Notes: a model not told the origin generated them from the letters alone. 64,000 bases of DNA from Vibrio diabolicus (GCA_001048675.1 CCKK01000020.1:682001-746000); one strand, 5' to 3'; shown: positions 24,501-34,634, counted from the first letter of the stretch. Numbers and translations are program-made.

Positions 24501-26934
24501 GGCACTACTCGGTCATTACCGTCGTTACCCACTACAAATTATTCTTGTCTGGCTAGGGTTAACCTTAGGCGTGTCCCTTCTTGTTGGTGTTACTTCTATC
24601 AACCAGCATGCAAAACAAAGTTATGCGACAGGAGAAAAGCTTTTCTCCAATCCTTTGCCATACCGAATCCGAACTAAACACTCTGCCAATAAAATCCCTC
24701 AAGGTTTCTATATCCAGTTGCGTCGAGCTGGGTTTAACCAATGTGCGCCGTTTGACGTGCTGCATCTAGATGCTAAAACCGATATGAGCTTGATGCTGGT
24801 GGGGATTGATCCTGTCGCGATGATTCCATTGCAGCAAGGCAAATCTTTGGGTGAGATGCCCGTTCTATCATTAATGAAACCTCCTTATCCCATTCTAGTC
24901 AGTCAAGATTTGGCCGCTTACATGAGTTGGCAGGATGGGGACTTTATTGAAATGAATGACGGAAGTCGTCTCGGACCGATTCAAGTCGATAAAAACAAAA
25001 TGCTCTCAGGGACTCGGCTGGTTACTGATATATCGTTGTTGCGTATGCTCAAGCGGAGCTCAGGTTTATCTGCGATTTCTTGTGGTGAAATGCCAGAGGA
25101 AAAGCTAATAGCACTGAAAAATATGCTTCCCAATGGCATGACGCTCGTTAGGAATACGCGTACGGAGCTTGAGTCGTTAACTAATGCATTCCATATGAAT
25201 CTCACTGCGATGGGGATGCTGTCATTTTTGGTCGGGTTGTTTATTTTTTATCAAGCGATGTCTTTGTCATTTATTCAGCGACAACGTTTGGTGGGTATTT
25301 TGAGACAGACGGGGGTCAACGGAACGCAGTTGGCTCAAGCATTGTTGTTAGAGTTGTCGTTGCTCGTCTTTATTGCGTGGGCGTGTGGTAACTTTTTTGG
25401 TTTGATCTTGGCAAATGAACTGATCCCTGCAGTCTCATCGAGCCTGAGCGATTTGTACGATGCCAACGTAGGCTTAACAATAGGATGGTCTTGGCAGTCC
25501 AGCTTATATAGTCTGATCATGGCAGCGATGGGCGCATTAATATCGTGTTTGTGGCCATTGATTCGTTTGTTGAAGTCACAGCCAATTCGTCTATCTTCTC
25601 GACTGTCATTAATGCGATTTGCAGGGCGTGAGTTCTCTTGGCAGGCTCTTGCTGCGTGTGCGTTTTGTGTCGCGGCAATCGCAGTGTATCAAGCACCGAA
25701 AACACAAGAAACTGGCTTTGCCATTATTGCGCTGATGTTGGTTAGTGTGGCCTTGTTCATGCCATTTATTATGTGGCATATGTTCCAGAGCTTTTCTTAC
25801 ACCATGCGTTGGGTACGTGTACGTTGGTTTTTTGCCGATGCGGCTGCGAGCATGAGTTATCGCGGTGTGGCAACAATGGCGTTTATGTTGGCACTGGCGG
25901 CAAACATCGGCGTAGAAACGATGGTAGGCAGCTTTAGGGATACGACCGATAAATGGCTGAGCCAGCGATTAGCAGCGGATATTTATATCTATCCGACAAA
26001 TAACTCAGCAGCTCGGATGAGTGCGTGGCTGCAAAACCAACCAGAAGTCAACTCGGTTTGGTGGCGTTGGGAAAAAGATATGCCAACCGAACATGGTGCT
26101 TTGCAAGTGGTGAGTACAGGCTCTTCTGAAGGTGAGCTAGATGCACTGACGGTAAAACTAGGTGTCCCGAATTACTGGTATCAACTGCACGCGACCAAGA
26201 GCTTGATGGTGAGTGAATCGATGGCTTTGAAGTTGGATATTCGCCCAGGAGACTTCATTAACTTGCAGGAACCACTAGGTGGAGACTGGCAAGTCGTTGG
26301 TGTTTATTACGATTATGGAAACCCGTATAACCAGGTGATGATGTCGCACCGGAATTGGCTGTATGCATTTGCAGGGACGGGCAATGTTGGCCTTGGTGTG
26401 GTGTTAAAAGATAGCGTTAATGGGGAGGGGCTGAAAAATCGCTTAGAAAATGTATTCCGCCTCCCGCAAGACCGTGTGTTTGATAATGGTAATATTTATA
26501 GTCAGGCAATGAGGGTATTTGATCATACCTTCGCTATTGCAGGAACCTTGGGCAACATCACGCTGATTATTGCTGTGTTTGGCTTATTCTTCGCGACATT
26601 GGCGGGCGAGCTGTCGCGGCAGCGGCACTTCTCTTTGCTGAGATGTATGGGGGTATCCGGAAAGGAACTTGTCGCATTAGGTGGTTTGCAGTTGTTTGTC
26701 TTCGGGGCCATTTCCGCAATTATTGCGGTGCCACTTGGTCTGGCACTTGCACACTTGATCGTTGATATTATCATTAAGCAATCATTCGGCTGGTCTCTGG
26801 AGCTTCAAACGATCCCTTGGGAATATGCTCAAACTATTGCTTGGGCGATGCTTGCCATCATGATTGCTGGCGCATTGCCAGTTATTAGAATGATTAAGAG
26901 TACGCCAATGAAGTCATTAAGGGATGCGTTGTAA
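24481..26934 (+). CDS. FtsX-like ABC transporter permease (AttFG-like)
   Basis: The open frame begins upstream inside the ATPase gene. The ATG at 24481 has a strong SD (AAGGAGGG) and gives 817 residues, MLWPVVKALLGHYRRYPLQIILVWLGLTLG. Two FtsX domains are visible: one around residues 240-390 (MGMLSFLVGLFIFYQAMSLSF, LLLELSLLVFIAWACGNFFG) and one at the C-terminus (TLGNITLIIAVFGLFFATLAG, LQLFVFGAISAIIAVPLGLALAHLIVD). Such large permeases with periplasmic loops are found in AttEFGH-like and YbbAP-like systems that act on lipids or hydrophobic molecules rather than import sugars. Confidence 0.87.
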   Translation: MLWPVVKALLGHYRRYPLQIILVWLGLTLGVSLLVGVTSINQHAKQSYATGEKLFSNPLPYRIRTKHSANKIPQGFYIQLRRAGFNQCAPFDVLHLDAKTDMSLMLVGIDPVAMIPLQQGKSLGEMPVLSLMKPPYPILVSQDLAAYMSWQDGDFIEMNDGSRLGPIQVDKNKMLSGTRLVTDISLLRMLKRSSGLSAISCGEMPEEKLIALKNMLPNGMTLVRNTRTELESLTNAFHMNLTAMGMLSFLVGLFIFYQAMSLSFIQRQRLVGILRQTGVNGTQLAQALLLELSLLVFIAWACGNFFGLILANELIPAVSSSLSDLYDANVGLTIGWSWQSSLYSLIMAAMGALISCLWPLIRLLKSQPIRLSSRLSLMRFAGREFSWQALAACAFCVAAIAVYQAPKTQETGFAIIALMLVSVALFMPFIMWHMFQSFSYTMRWVRVRWFFADAAASMSYRGVATMAFMLALAANIGVETMVGSFRDTTDKWLSQRLAADIYIYPTNNSAARMSAWLQNQPEVNSVWWRWEKDMPTEHGALQVVSTGSSEGELDALTVKLGVPNYWYQLHATKSLMVSESMALKLDIRPGDFINLQEPLGGDWQVVGVYYDYGNPYNQVMMSHRNWLYAFAGTGNVGLGVVLKDSVNGEGLKNRLENVFRLPQDRVFDNGNIYSQAMRVFDHTFAIAGTLGNITLIIAVFGLFFATLAGELSRQRHFSLLRCMGVSGKELVALGGLQLFVFGAISAIIAVPLGLALAHLIVDIIIKQSFGWSLELQTIPWEYAQTIAWAMLAIMIAGALPVIRMIKSTPMKSLRDAL

Positions 26935-28058
26935 TGAAAAAAGTGGGCTCTAAAAAACGCTTGTTAGTTTCAACGATCATTGTTATTACGTTTGCCTTTT
27001 TGACCGGTGCTGCTTTTTACTCAACTTTTTGGTTGGAAGCGACAGCGACACAAGAAAGCGAGCTTAATTCTATTCTAACGCGTGAAAATCAAACGATTTT
27101 CGAACCTGTATTACCTGACGAGCATGTCTCTTTACCGTCAGATTTTCGCTTTCATCCCGAGTACCAACATGAATGGTGGCACTACTTTGCGAAACTGAAA
27201 GATGAACAAGGGAAAATATACAATGTTCAATGGAGTTACTTCAGGGTCGCGACAGACGAGCGAGAAACCAGCGGATGGCAAAACCCTCAACTGTACATTT
27301 CACATGTTGTCGTTAGCCATGGTTCGCACGTCTGGAAAGAGCAACGTGTAGCGAGAGGCGGGATAGGCCAAGCTGGCATGACTAATCGTCCTTTCAGGTT
27401 ATGGATTGATAATTGGACGTGGCGTTCACTTGGTGCAACACCTTTCCCTGGTAACTTGAATGTGACTACCGATACGTTTGGTTTAGATCTCAATACTATG
27501 ACAAATGGCCCCTTTGTCGTGAATGGAGACAAAGGTTTTCAGGTGAAACACGCGTTGCAATCTGTTGCCTCTTTCAGTTTTAGTGCGCCATTTTTAAAGG
27601 TGAAAGGGAGTTTGAACATTAATGGCAAACGCTTCTCTGTTGCTGGCTCTGCTTGGGCTCAGAAAGAGTGGGGCAGTGGCTTAATTGGTGAAGGGCAACA
27701 GGGTTGGGATTGGTTTGTATTCAATTTAGATGATGGTCGAGCACTGACAGTCAGCCGCTATCGCCACCATGGACAAACACCGCATGTGTTTGGCACCGTG
27801 TCCACACGCTCAGGTAAAGTCATTAATCTCTCAGATGATGATATCAGTATTAAACCAATGCAAGTGACCAGTTTATCAAATGGAAGAAGGCTGCCTTTGC
27901 AGTGGATTATTAATATTCCAAAGCATCAAATTAACTTGACCACTCGTATTATCAAATCAGATATGTGGCTTCCTTTTGTTATACCGTATTGGGAAGGTCC
28001 TACCTTAGCTTCTGGCTCCAACGAGGCTTGGGGCTTTATGCAGCTCACCGGTTATTAA
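26934..28058 (+). CDS. Lipocalin-like (AttH/CrtC) secreted or anchored protein
   Basis: The ATG overlaps the stop of the permease (TAATG). The 374-residue product has a single N-terminal membrane anchor or signal (LVSTIIVITFAFLTGAAFYSTF). The remainder shows the AttH/CrtC two-domain lipocalin-like pattern: DFRFHPEYQHEWWHYFAKLKDEQG, YISHVVVSHG and WAQKEWGSG, GWDWFVFNLDDGRALTVSRYR. Family members bind hydrophobic ligands such as carotenoids or lipids. Encoded with an FtsX permease and ATPase, it is predicted to be the envelope partner of that transporter. Annotation as AttH is by architecture. Confidence 0.85.
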   Translation: MKKVGSKKRLLVSTIIVITFAFLTGAAFYSTFWLEATATQESELNSILTRENQTIFEPVLPDEHVSLPSDFRFHPEYQHEWWHYFAKLKDEQGKIYNVQWSYFRVATDERETSGWQNPQLYISHVVVSHGSHVWKEQRVARGGIGQAGMTNRPFRLWIDNWTWRSLGATPFPGNLNVTTDTFGLDLNTMTNGPFVVNGDKGFQVKHALQSVASFSFSAPFLKVKGSLNINGKRFSVAGSAWAQKEWGSGLIGEGQQGWDWFVFNLDDGRALTVSRYRHHGQTPHVFGTVSTRSGKVINLSDDDISIKPMQVTSLSNGRRLPLQWIINIPKHQINLTTRIIKSDMWLPFVIPYWEGPTLASGSNEAWGFMQLTGY

Positions 28059-28068
28059 ATTCTGAATA

Positions 28069-28095
28069 AAAACCACCCCAATGGGTTGGTTTTTT
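28069..28095 (+). terminator. Terminator of the Att-like operon
   Basis: AACCACCC/GGGTTGGTT pair with one bulged base around CAAT and are followed by a T6 run, 10 nt after the stop codon. Confidence 0.8.
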
Positions 28096-28260
28096 AGTGG
28101 ATGAAACTTCCTGAATTTTTCTCAAAAGTATGGGGTTATCATGACAGTACATGCCATGTTATGCTGATTTTCTCATAATCTTGATAAACATTTGGCGCGA
28201 TAACCACAAGTACGCGCTGTGATCAAAATTGAGTGTTATGTTGGAAAATACGATGTATAG

Positions 28261-28290
28261 TAAACTTCATATCGGAAAAATCGAAGTTTA
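28261..28290. other. Inverted repeat upstream of nhaA
   Basis: TAAACTTC (28261-28268) and GAAGTTTA (28283-28290) form a perfect 8-bp inverted repeat with a 14-nt gap, 100 nt before the nhaA start. It could be a regulator site (NhaR is the known activator in E. coli) or a leader hairpin. The rest of the 28096-28389 gap shows nothing else. Confidence 0.35.
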
Positions 28291-28389
28291 TACTCTGAAG
28301 AAGCGATTATTCTAAAGTTTTCGACCGCTATACACTCTTATCATTCTTTGTTAATCGTTTATTAAGATAATAAATATAAGGACGAAACC

Positions 28390-29541
28390 ATGAACGATGT
28401 CATTCGTGACTTTTTCAAAATGGAATCAGCTGGTGGTATTCTTCTCGTGATTGCAGCGGCAATTGCGATGACCATTGCTAACTCACCGCTGGGCGAAACT
28501 TATCAATCTGTACTGCATACTTATGTATTTGGTATGTCAGTTTCTCACTGGATTAATGACGGCCTAATGGCTGTTTTCTTCTTACTCATTGGCCTTGAAG
28601 TTAAGCGAGAGCTACTTGAAGGTGCGTTAAAATCAAAAGAAACCGCAATTTTCCCTGCGATTGCAGCGGTTGGCGGTATGTTAGCTCCTGCTCTTATTTA
28701 CGTAGCCTTTAATGCCAACGATCCTGAGGCGATTTCTGGTTGGGCAATTCCAGCGGCGACAGATATCGCTTTTGCTTTAGGTATCATGGCGTTATTAGGT
28801 AAGCGTGTACCAGTAAGCCTAAAAGTGTTCTTGCTAGCGCTTGCTATCATCGATGATTTGGGTGTGGTTGTTATTATCGCGCTATTTTACACTGGTGACC
28901 TGTCGACCATGGCGTTGCTTGTTGGCTTCATCATGACTGGTGTCCTATTCATGTTGAATGCGAAGGAAGTAACAAAACTTACGCCATACATGATCGTCGG
29001 TGCGATCTTATGGTTTGCGGTGCTTAAATCTGGTGTTCACGCAACATTGGCAGGTGTAGTGATTGGTTTTGCTATCCCACTAAAGGGAAAGCAGGGCGAA
29101 CATTCTCCACTTAAACATATGGAGCACGCGCTTCACCCATACGTGGCATTTGGTATTCTGCCTCTATTCGCATTTGCCAATGCGGGGATTTCGTTAGAAG
29201 GCGTATCGATGTCAGGTCTAACTTCAATGCTGCCACTCGGTATTGCTTTGGGTCTGCTGGTTGGTAAGCCTCTAGGTATCTTTACCTTTAGCTGGGCAGC
29301 GGTAAAAATGGGCGTTGCTAAGTTACCTGAAGGCGTTAACTTCAAGCATATCTTTGCGGTATCTGTGTTGTGTGGTATTGGCTTTACAATGTCTATCTTC
29401 ATTTCCTCTTTAGCGTTCGGAAATGTAAGTCCTGAATTTGATACCTATGCTCGACTCGGTATCTTAATGGGTTCGACGACAGCAGCATTACTTGGCTATG
29501 CCTTACTGCACTTTTCTTTGCCTAAGAAAGCGCAAGCGTAA
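28390..29541 (+). CDS. nhaA: Na+/H+ antiporter NhaA
   Basis: The 383-residue protein has about 12 TM helices. It carries the family motifs: [28 protein letters not shown] at the N-terminus, [16 protein letters not shown], the functional segment [23 protein letters not shown] with the paired aspartate helix [19 protein letters not shown] (the two adjacent Asp residues bind Na+), and [11 protein letters not shown]. NhaA exports Na+ or Li+ in exchange for two protons at alkaline pH, important in a marine bacterium. The start follows ATAAGGACG. It is monocistronic with a strong terminator. Confidence 0.96.
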   Translation: MNDVIRDFFKMESAGGILLVIAAAIAMTIANSPLGETYQSVLHTYVFGMSVSHWINDGLMAVFFLLIGLEVKRELLEGALKSKETAIFPAIAAVGGMLAPALIYVAFNANDPEAISGWAIPAATDIAFALGIMALLGKRVPVSLKVFLLALAIIDDLGVVVIIALFYTGDLSTMALLVGFIMTGVLFMLNAKEVTKLTPYMIVGAILWFAVLKSGVHATLAGVVIGFAIPLKGKQGEHSPLKHMEHALHPYVAFGILPLFAFANAGISLEGVSMSGLTSMLPLGIALGLLVGKPLGIFTFSWAAVKMGVAKLPEGVNFKHIFAVSVLCGIGFTMSIFISSLAFGNVSPEFDTYARLGILMGSTTAALLGYALLHFSLPKKAQA

Positions 29542-29561
29542 GATAAAAATGCGCTATTTTG

Positions 29562-29590
29562 TAAAGCCTCCCAATCGGGAGGCTTTTTTA
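29562..29590 (+). terminator. Terminator of nhaA
   Basis: The stem AAGCCTCCC/GGGAGGCTT with loop AATC is followed by T6, 22 nt after the nhaA stop codon. Confidence 0.92.
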
Positions 29591-29705
29591 TACCCATAGT
29601 TCAGTACATCAGCGACTTAATAGCGACACTTTCGTATTAAGCGGATGTCTAGCCCATGGAGATGAACGGAATCATCGAAAAAGGTAGGTTGGCAGATCTG
29701 CAGGC

Positions 29706-29737
29706 GAAAAAAAGCCCAGCCGAAAATTTGACTGGGC
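29706..29737 (-). terminator. Minus-strand terminator downstream of the small ORF
   Basis: GCCCAG (29714-29719) and CTGGGC (29732-29737) form a stem; on the minus strand it is followed by a T7 run. The plus side has no T-run, so a minus-strand transcript starting between about 29750 and 30250 must end here. The only candidate product is the 58-codon ORF at 29844-30020 or a small RNA. Confidence 0.7.
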
Positions 29738-29843
29738 GGATACAAACATAGGAGTTAATAAGAAAAAAGCAGCAACGTAACAATTAGATGGAAACAAGTT
29801 TGACGGCCAGTGAAACTTAAAATGCCCTAGTTGTTACATTTAT

Positions 29844-30020
29844 TCAGACCGAGCCTTTTCCAAACAGTTCCATTTTTTTTTCAAAAAAATTCGATTTAAT
29901 TCTTTCTGCCCGCTTGTATCGTAAAGAGGTAAGAGAAGAAGCGAACAGCGTAACCAACTTAATGGCGGTTTGAAACTCGATAGCCCTCTTTTCTATAGTA
30001 GCTATAAACTTAAATTGCAT
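29844..30020 (-). CDS. Small hypothetical protein (58 residues)
   Basis: The ATG at 30020 follows a strong but somewhat distant AGGAGG. The product begins MQFKFIATIEKRAIEFQ and is basic (KRAERIKSNFFEKK) with a short hydrophobic centre. I recognise no family. Support comes from the SD-like sequence and from a good minus-strand terminator about 100 nt downstream. It could instead be part of a non-coding transcript. Confidence 0.4.
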   Translation of the reverse strand: MQFKFIATIEKRAIEFQTAIKLVTLFASSLTSLRYKRAERIKSNFFEKKMELFGKGSV

Positions 30021-30235
30021 TTCAAACCTGCACCTCCTGCTCCGACCGCCTAACGACATTGCTAGCGTTTCAAATACGATGGTTTGCGAAACTTGGTCAT
30101 TTTCTTCAGGCGAGCATCATTTGCTTATTAGACTTAAATTCAAAAGATTAGATCACACCTTCTAAGTTCTGGTCAGACCAATTGGTGAAAGTGTGATGTT
30201 AATCATTTGTTAATCTAAAGTTTCGGGAGTATATT

Positions 30236-30252
30236 TTCAAACAGTTGTTTAA
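30236..30252. promoter_or_regulatory. Candidate PsrA-type operator
   Basis: TCAAACAGTTGTTTA upstream of the tetR-like gene fits the published PsrA half-sites (G/C)AAAC-N2-4-GTTT(G/C) except for the last base. It lies directly before the regulator start, where autorepression is expected. Confidence 0.45.
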
Positions 30253-30266
30253 TACGAGTGATTAAA

Positions 30267-30911
30267 ATGGCCCCGAGAACATCAACAAAAGAAAAAATAC
30301 TCGATGTCGCAGAAGGACTCTTTGCTGAACATGGTTTTAATGATACTTCGCTAAGAACGATAACAGGTAAAGCGAACGTCAACTTAGCATCGGTAAATTA
30401 TCACTTTGGCGATAAAAAAACGCTAGTTAGAGCGGTTTTAGATAGATACCTAGAAGCGCTCATGCCGAGCATTAAAACCTCACTAATTGAGTTAAATACG
30501 CGTGATAGCTACGACATGGACGACGTCTTTGAGTCATTGCGTTTACCTTTGCGCACATTAAATGATGTGCGCCCCAATGGTACTGCATTATTCATGTTGT
30601 TAATTGGCCGTGGTTACACAGACGTACAAGGTCATCTGCGTTGGTTCATCACCACTCGATATGAAGAGGTACTTAACCTCTTCACCTTCTCGATAATGAA
30701 GGCAAACCCGGAACTATGTGAGGAGCAGCTGTTTTGGCGACTGCACTTCACGCTAGGTACCTGCGTATTTACGATGGCTTCAAGCCAGGCTCTTTCGGAG
30801 CTTGCTGAAAGTAAATTTGAAAAGGAAGTCGATGTGAAATCTGTCGTCGATTTACTGATTCCTTATTTGTCTGCAGGAATGTCAGCGAAGCAGTTGGCAC
30901 AAGACAAATAA
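30267..30911 (+). CDS. TetR-family regulator, PsrA-like (fatty acid responsive)
   Basis: The protein has 214 residues from the ATG at 30267 (an in-frame GTG nine nt upstream is also possible). The N-terminal HTH is typical TetR: TKEKILDVAEGLFAEHGFNDTSLRTITGKANVNLASVNYHFGDKKTLVRAV. The C-terminal ligand domain resembles PsrA-type regulators, with GTALFMLLIGRGYTDVQGHLRWF. It lies 62 bp upstream of fadE on the same strand. PsrA represses fadE and beta-oxidation genes in Pseudomonas and Shewanella and responds to long-chain acyl groups. The function is inferred from neighbour and operator. Confidence 0.8.
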   Translation: MAPRTSTKEKILDVAEGLFAEHGFNDTSLRTITGKANVNLASVNYHFGDKKTLVRAVLDRYLEALMPSIKTSLIELNTRDSYDMDDVFESLRLPLRTLNDVRPNGTALFMLLIGRGYTDVQGHLRWFITTRYEEVLNLFTFSIMKANPELCEEQLFWRLHFTLGTCVFTMASSQALSELAESKFEKEVDVKSVVDLLIPYLSAGMSAKQLAQDK

Positions 30912-30973
30912 GAAAGTTAAACCAATAATAAAATTATGCCCAGAGCGGTTACGTGAACAAAAGGATCTGAACT

Positions 30974-33256
30974 ATGAGCTCTCTACGAAGAAAATGGATT
31001 AGTGACCCAGCTTTTAAAGTGTTCAAAAAAGTATTGCCACCTCTCTCTAGCACCGAGAAAGAGGCGATGGAAGCGGGTAGTGTGTGGTGGGATGCCGAAC
31101 TATTTTCAGGCAAGCCTAACTTCACTACATTGCACCATTATCCAACGCCGACACTGACAGCAGAAGAGCAGTCATTTATGGATAATGAGCTTGAAACCCT
31201 GCTAGAAATGCTTGATGACCAGAAGATTGTCAAAGAAGACAGGGATTTACCGCCTGAAGTATGGGAGTACTTACGTAAAGAGCGATTTTTCTCACTGATC
31301 ATTTCAAAAGCGTATGGTGGTCGTGAATTTTCCGCTTTAGCGAACTCAACCATTGTTTCTCGTATTGCGACTCGTAGCATCAGCACCGCTGTCTCGGTAA
31401 TGGTACCGAACTCTCTTGGTCCAGGTGAGCTTTTATCGCACTATGGCACGCAAGAGCAAAAAGATTACTGGTTGCCTCGTCTTGCTGATGGTACCGACAT
31501 TCCTTGTTTTGCATTAACAGGGCCCGAAGCGGGATCTGACGCCGGTGGTATACCAGATCAAGGCGTAGTTTGTTATGGCACTCACGAAGGCAAAGAAGTG
31601 CTTGGCGTGCGAGTTAGCTGGAATAAACGCTACATCACACTTGCGCCAGTGGCGACAGTGCTCGGATTAGCATTTAAGCTACAGGATCCAGAAGGGCTAC
31701 TTGGTGATAAGAAAGAGGTTGGAATCACATGTGCGCTGATCCCCGCTGACCATGAAGGTGTCGAGATAGGCGAGCGCCATGATCCTCTGGGTTCTGCATT
31801 CATGAATGGTCCGACTCGTGGTGAAGATGTCTTCATCCCTATGGACTGGTTGATCGGTGGCGCTGATTACGCAGGTAAAGGTTGGCGTATGCTGGTGGAG
31901 TGTCTTTCTGCTGGTCGTGGTATCTCTCTCCCAGCGCTTGGCACAGCGATTGGCCACCTTACTACACGTACAACCGGTGCTTATGCTTACGTGCGTAAAC
32001 AGTTTGGTATGTCGATCGGTAAGTTTGAAGGTGTCGCAGAAGCAATGGGGCGCATTGGTGGTCTTACTTACCTACTAGAAGCGACACGTACGCTGACGAC
32101 GACTTCTCTCGATATGAAAGAAAAACCTGGGATCGTAACCGCGATTGCCAAGTACCACATGACGGAAATCGCGCGTACTATTCTAAATGATTCGTTTGAT
32201 ATCCATGCGGGTCGTGCGATTCAAGATGGCCCAATGAACTATCTTGCTAAACATTATCTCGGTATTCCAGTTGCGATCACTGTTGAAGGCGCGAATATTC
32301 TGACTCGTAACCTGATGATTTTTGGTCAAGGTGCGACTCGTTGTCACCCATATGTACTGAAAGAAATGGAAGCCGCGGCGAATCCAGATTCTGAACAAGG
32401 GGCGAAAGAATTTGACAACTTGCTCTTTAAACACATCAAACATGCGGTAGGCAATACATTTGGTGCATTTGGCGCGGCGCTAACTGGTTCTCGGTTTGTA
32501 AAAGCGCACATGAGTGGCCCAACACAGCAATACTACAAAGAAATCACAAGATTAAGCCGAGCGCTTGCTGTTAGTGCTGACTTCGCGATGTTAACACTAG
32601 GCGGTGATTTGAAGCGTAAAGAAATGATTTCTGCACGTCTGGGTGATGGCTTAAGTTATCTATATATGGCGTCTGCCGCACTGAAAAAGTATGAAGATGA
32701 AGGACGTCAACAAGGCGATCTAGATTTTGTCCACTACGCCGTTCAACACTGTTTGCATAACGCATCTAAGTCATTAAATGAGGCTTATACCAACTTCCCT
32801 GTGAAATACGTTGGCGGTGTGCTGAAAGGGTTATTATTCCCACTTGGTAATCATTTTAATAAGCCAAGCGATGAACTGTGTGTGAATCTGGCGGAAGCGA
32901 TGATGACGCCAGGAGCACAACGCGATCGACTCACGCATCTTTGCTACATCGGAAAATCCGACGACGACAGCGTAGGCTTAATGGAGAATGCCTTCCTCGC
33001 AATGTACGAAATCAAACCATTAGAGCGTAAGCTTATGAAGGCGGCGAAGGATGGGAAAGTGGCTCGTAAAGGTCTGCTACACGACCGTCTGCAGCAAGCA
33101 TTTGAAGCTGGCGTGTTAACTGAGCAAGAAATTGACCAAATAATGGCGGCAGACAAATTGCGTTACAAGGCGATTCAAGTTGACCACTTTAGTCATGACT
33201 TTTCTGAAGTACGAACCGATTGCCCAAAAAAGTCGCATTTGAACCCGGCGGCATAG
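30974..33256 (+). CDS. fadE: Acyl-CoA dehydrogenase FadE
   Basis: The 760-residue protein is the large FadE type. A standard acyl-CoA dehydrogenase core (FALTGPEAGSDAGGIPDQG for flavin/acyl contacts, CLSAGRGISLPALG, GRAIQDGPMNYL) is followed by the DUF1974 C-terminal extension (LFPLGNHFNKPSDELCVNLAEAMMTPGAQRDRLT). It lacks the extra N-terminal membrane helices of the 814-residue E. coli FadE. FadE carries out the first dehydrogenation of fatty-acid beta-oxidation. The start follows AAAGGA. It is likely co-transcribed with the upstream TetR gene and ends at a strong terminator. Confidence 0.93.
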   Translation: MSSLRRKWISDPAFKVFKKVLPPLSSTEKEAMEAGSVWWDAELFSGKPNFTTLHHYPTPTLTAEEQSFMDNELETLLEMLDDQKIVKEDRDLPPEVWEYLRKERFFSLIISKAYGGREFSALANSTIVSRIATRSISTAVSVMVPNSLGPGELLSHYGTQEQKDYWLPRLADGTDIPCFALTGPEAGSDAGGIPDQGVVCYGTHEGKEVLGVRVSWNKRYITLAPVATVLGLAFKLQDPEGLLGDKKEVGITCALIPADHEGVEIGERHDPLGSAFMNGPTRGEDVFIPMDWLIGGADYAGKGWRMLVECLSAGRGISLPALGTAIGHLTTRTTGAYAYVRKQFGMSIGKFEGVAEAMGRIGGLTYLLEATRTLTTTSLDMKEKPGIVTAIAKYHMTEIARTILNDSFDIHAGRAIQDGPMNYLAKHYLGIPVAITVEGANILTRNLMIFGQGATRCHPYVLKEMEAAANPDSEQGAKEFDNLLFKHIKHAVGNTFGAFGAALTGSRFVKAHMSGPTQQYYKEITRLSRALAVSADFAMLTLGGDLKRKEMISARLGDGLSYLYMASAALKKYEDEGRQQGDLDFVHYAVQHCLHNASKSLNEAYTNFPVKYVGGVLKGLLFPLGNHFNKPSDELCVNLAEAMMTPGAQRDRLTHLCYIGKSDDDSVGLMENAFLAMYEIKPLERKLMKAAKDGKVARKGLLHDRLQQAFEAGVLTEQEIDQIMAADKLRYKAIQVDHFSHDFSEVRTDCPKKSHLNPAA

Positions 33257-33275
33257 TAAACCGTTAATACTAAGA

Positions 33276-33302
33276 AAAGCACCTCAATGAGGTGCTTTTT
33301 TG
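33276..33302 (+). terminator. Terminator of fadE
   Basis: AAGCACCTC/GAGGTGCTT with an AAT loop is followed by T6, about 20 nt after the stop. Confidence 0.92.
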
Positions 33303-33431
33303 TTGTTCTTGCTGAGTGGATGTTGGGATAGTGCTCCAACCACTTGCCTTTTCAGAGCATTTTTACAGAAATTAGATGCGAAATCCCGACGAAACTTTTA
33401 TCCTAACAAGGTTTTTTAAAGGAAGTTGAAT

Positions 33432-34634
33432 ATGATCATCAAACCTAGAATTCGTGGATTTATCTGTACTACAACGCACCCTGTTGGTTGTGAAGCTAAC
33501 GTAAAAGAACAAATTGCGTACACTAAAGCGCAAGGCCCAATCAAAAACGCACCTAAGCGCGTTCTTGTTGTCGGTGCATCAAGTGGCTACGGTCTATCTT
33601 CTCGTATCGCTGCGGCATTTGGTGGCGGTGCATCAACTATCGGTGTTTTCTTCGAAAAAGAAGGTACTGAGAAGAAACCAGGTACGGCAGGTTTCTACAA
33701 TGCAGCTGCTTTTGAAAAGCTAGCGCGTGAAGAAGGCCTGTACGCAAAAAGCCTAAACGGCGACGCTTTCTCAAATGAAGCGAAACAGAAAACTATCGAA
33801 CTGATCAAAGAAGATTTAGGTCAGATCGATATGGTGGTTTACTCACTGGCTTCCCCAGTACGTAAAATGCCAGAAACTGGCGAGCTAGTTCGTTCAGCGC
33901 TTAAGCCTATCGGTGAAACTTATACATCAACTGCTGTTGATACCAACAAAGATGTGATCATCGAAGCAAGTGTTGAGCCTGCAACAGAAGAAGAAATCAA
34001 AGACACAGTAACCGTTATGGGCGGTGAAGACTGGGAACTTTGGATCAATGCACTGTCTGATGCTGGTGTTCTTGCTGAAGGCTGTAAGACAGTCGCGTAC
34101 AGCTACATTGGTACTGAGCTAACTTGGCCAATCTACTGGGATGGCGCACTAGGTAAAGCGAAAATGGACCTAGATCGTGCGGCGAAAGCGCTAAACGACA
34201 AGTTAGCAGCGACAGGCGGCAGTGCAAATGTTGCTGTACTTAAATCTGTTGTAACTCAGGCAAGTTCCGCAATTCCTGTTATGCCACTGTACATTGCAAT
34301 GGTATTCAAGAAAATGCGCGAAGAAGGCGTACACGAAGGCTGTATGGAACAAATCTACCGTATGTTCAGCCAACGTCTGTACAAAGAAGATGGTAGCGCA
34401 GCAGAAGTGGATGAGATGAACCGTCTACGTCTGGATGATTGGGAACTTCGTGACGACATTCAGCAGCACTGTCGTGAACTATGGCCTCAAATTACGACTG
34501 AGAACCTAAAAGAACTGACTGACTACGTAGAGTACAAAGAAGAGTTCTTGAAACTATTTGGTTTCGGTGTTGAAGGCGTAGATTACGAAGCGGATGTAAA
34601 TCCAGCGGTTGAAGCTGATTTTATCCAAATCTAA
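33432..34634 (+). CDS. fabV: Enoyl-ACP/trans-2-enoyl-CoA reductase FabV
   Basis: The ATG at 33432 gives 400 residues ([20 protein letters not shown]), the same length as V. cholerae FabV; an upstream TTG is in frame but the SD AAGGAAG favours the ATG. It has the extended Rossmann fold [15 protein letters not shown] for NADH and the FabV active site Y-x8-[11 protein letters not shown] near residues 235-244. FabV catalyses the last reduction of fatty-acid elongation and is naturally insensitive to triclosan. It is single-gene with its own terminator, next to the fatty-acid degradation genes. Confidence 0.97.
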   Translation: MIIKPRIRGFICTTTHPVGCEANVKEQIAYTKAQGPIKNAPKRVLVVGASSGYGLSSRIAAAFGGGASTIGVFFEKEGTEKKPGTAGFYNAAAFEKLAREEGLYAKSLNGDAFSNEAKQKTIELIKEDLGQIDMVVYSLASPVRKMPETGELVRSALKPIGETYTSTAVDTNKDVIIEASVEPATEEEIKDTVTVMGGEDWELWINALSDAGVLAEGCKTVAYSYIGTELTWPIYWDGALGKAKMDLDRAAKALNDKLAATGGSANVAVLKSVVTQASSAIPVMPLYIAMVFKKMREEGVHEGCMEQIYRMFSQRLYKEDGSAAEVDEMNRLRLDDWELRDDIQQHCRELWPQITTENLKELTDYVEYKEEFLKLFGFGVEGVDYEADVNPAVEADFIQI

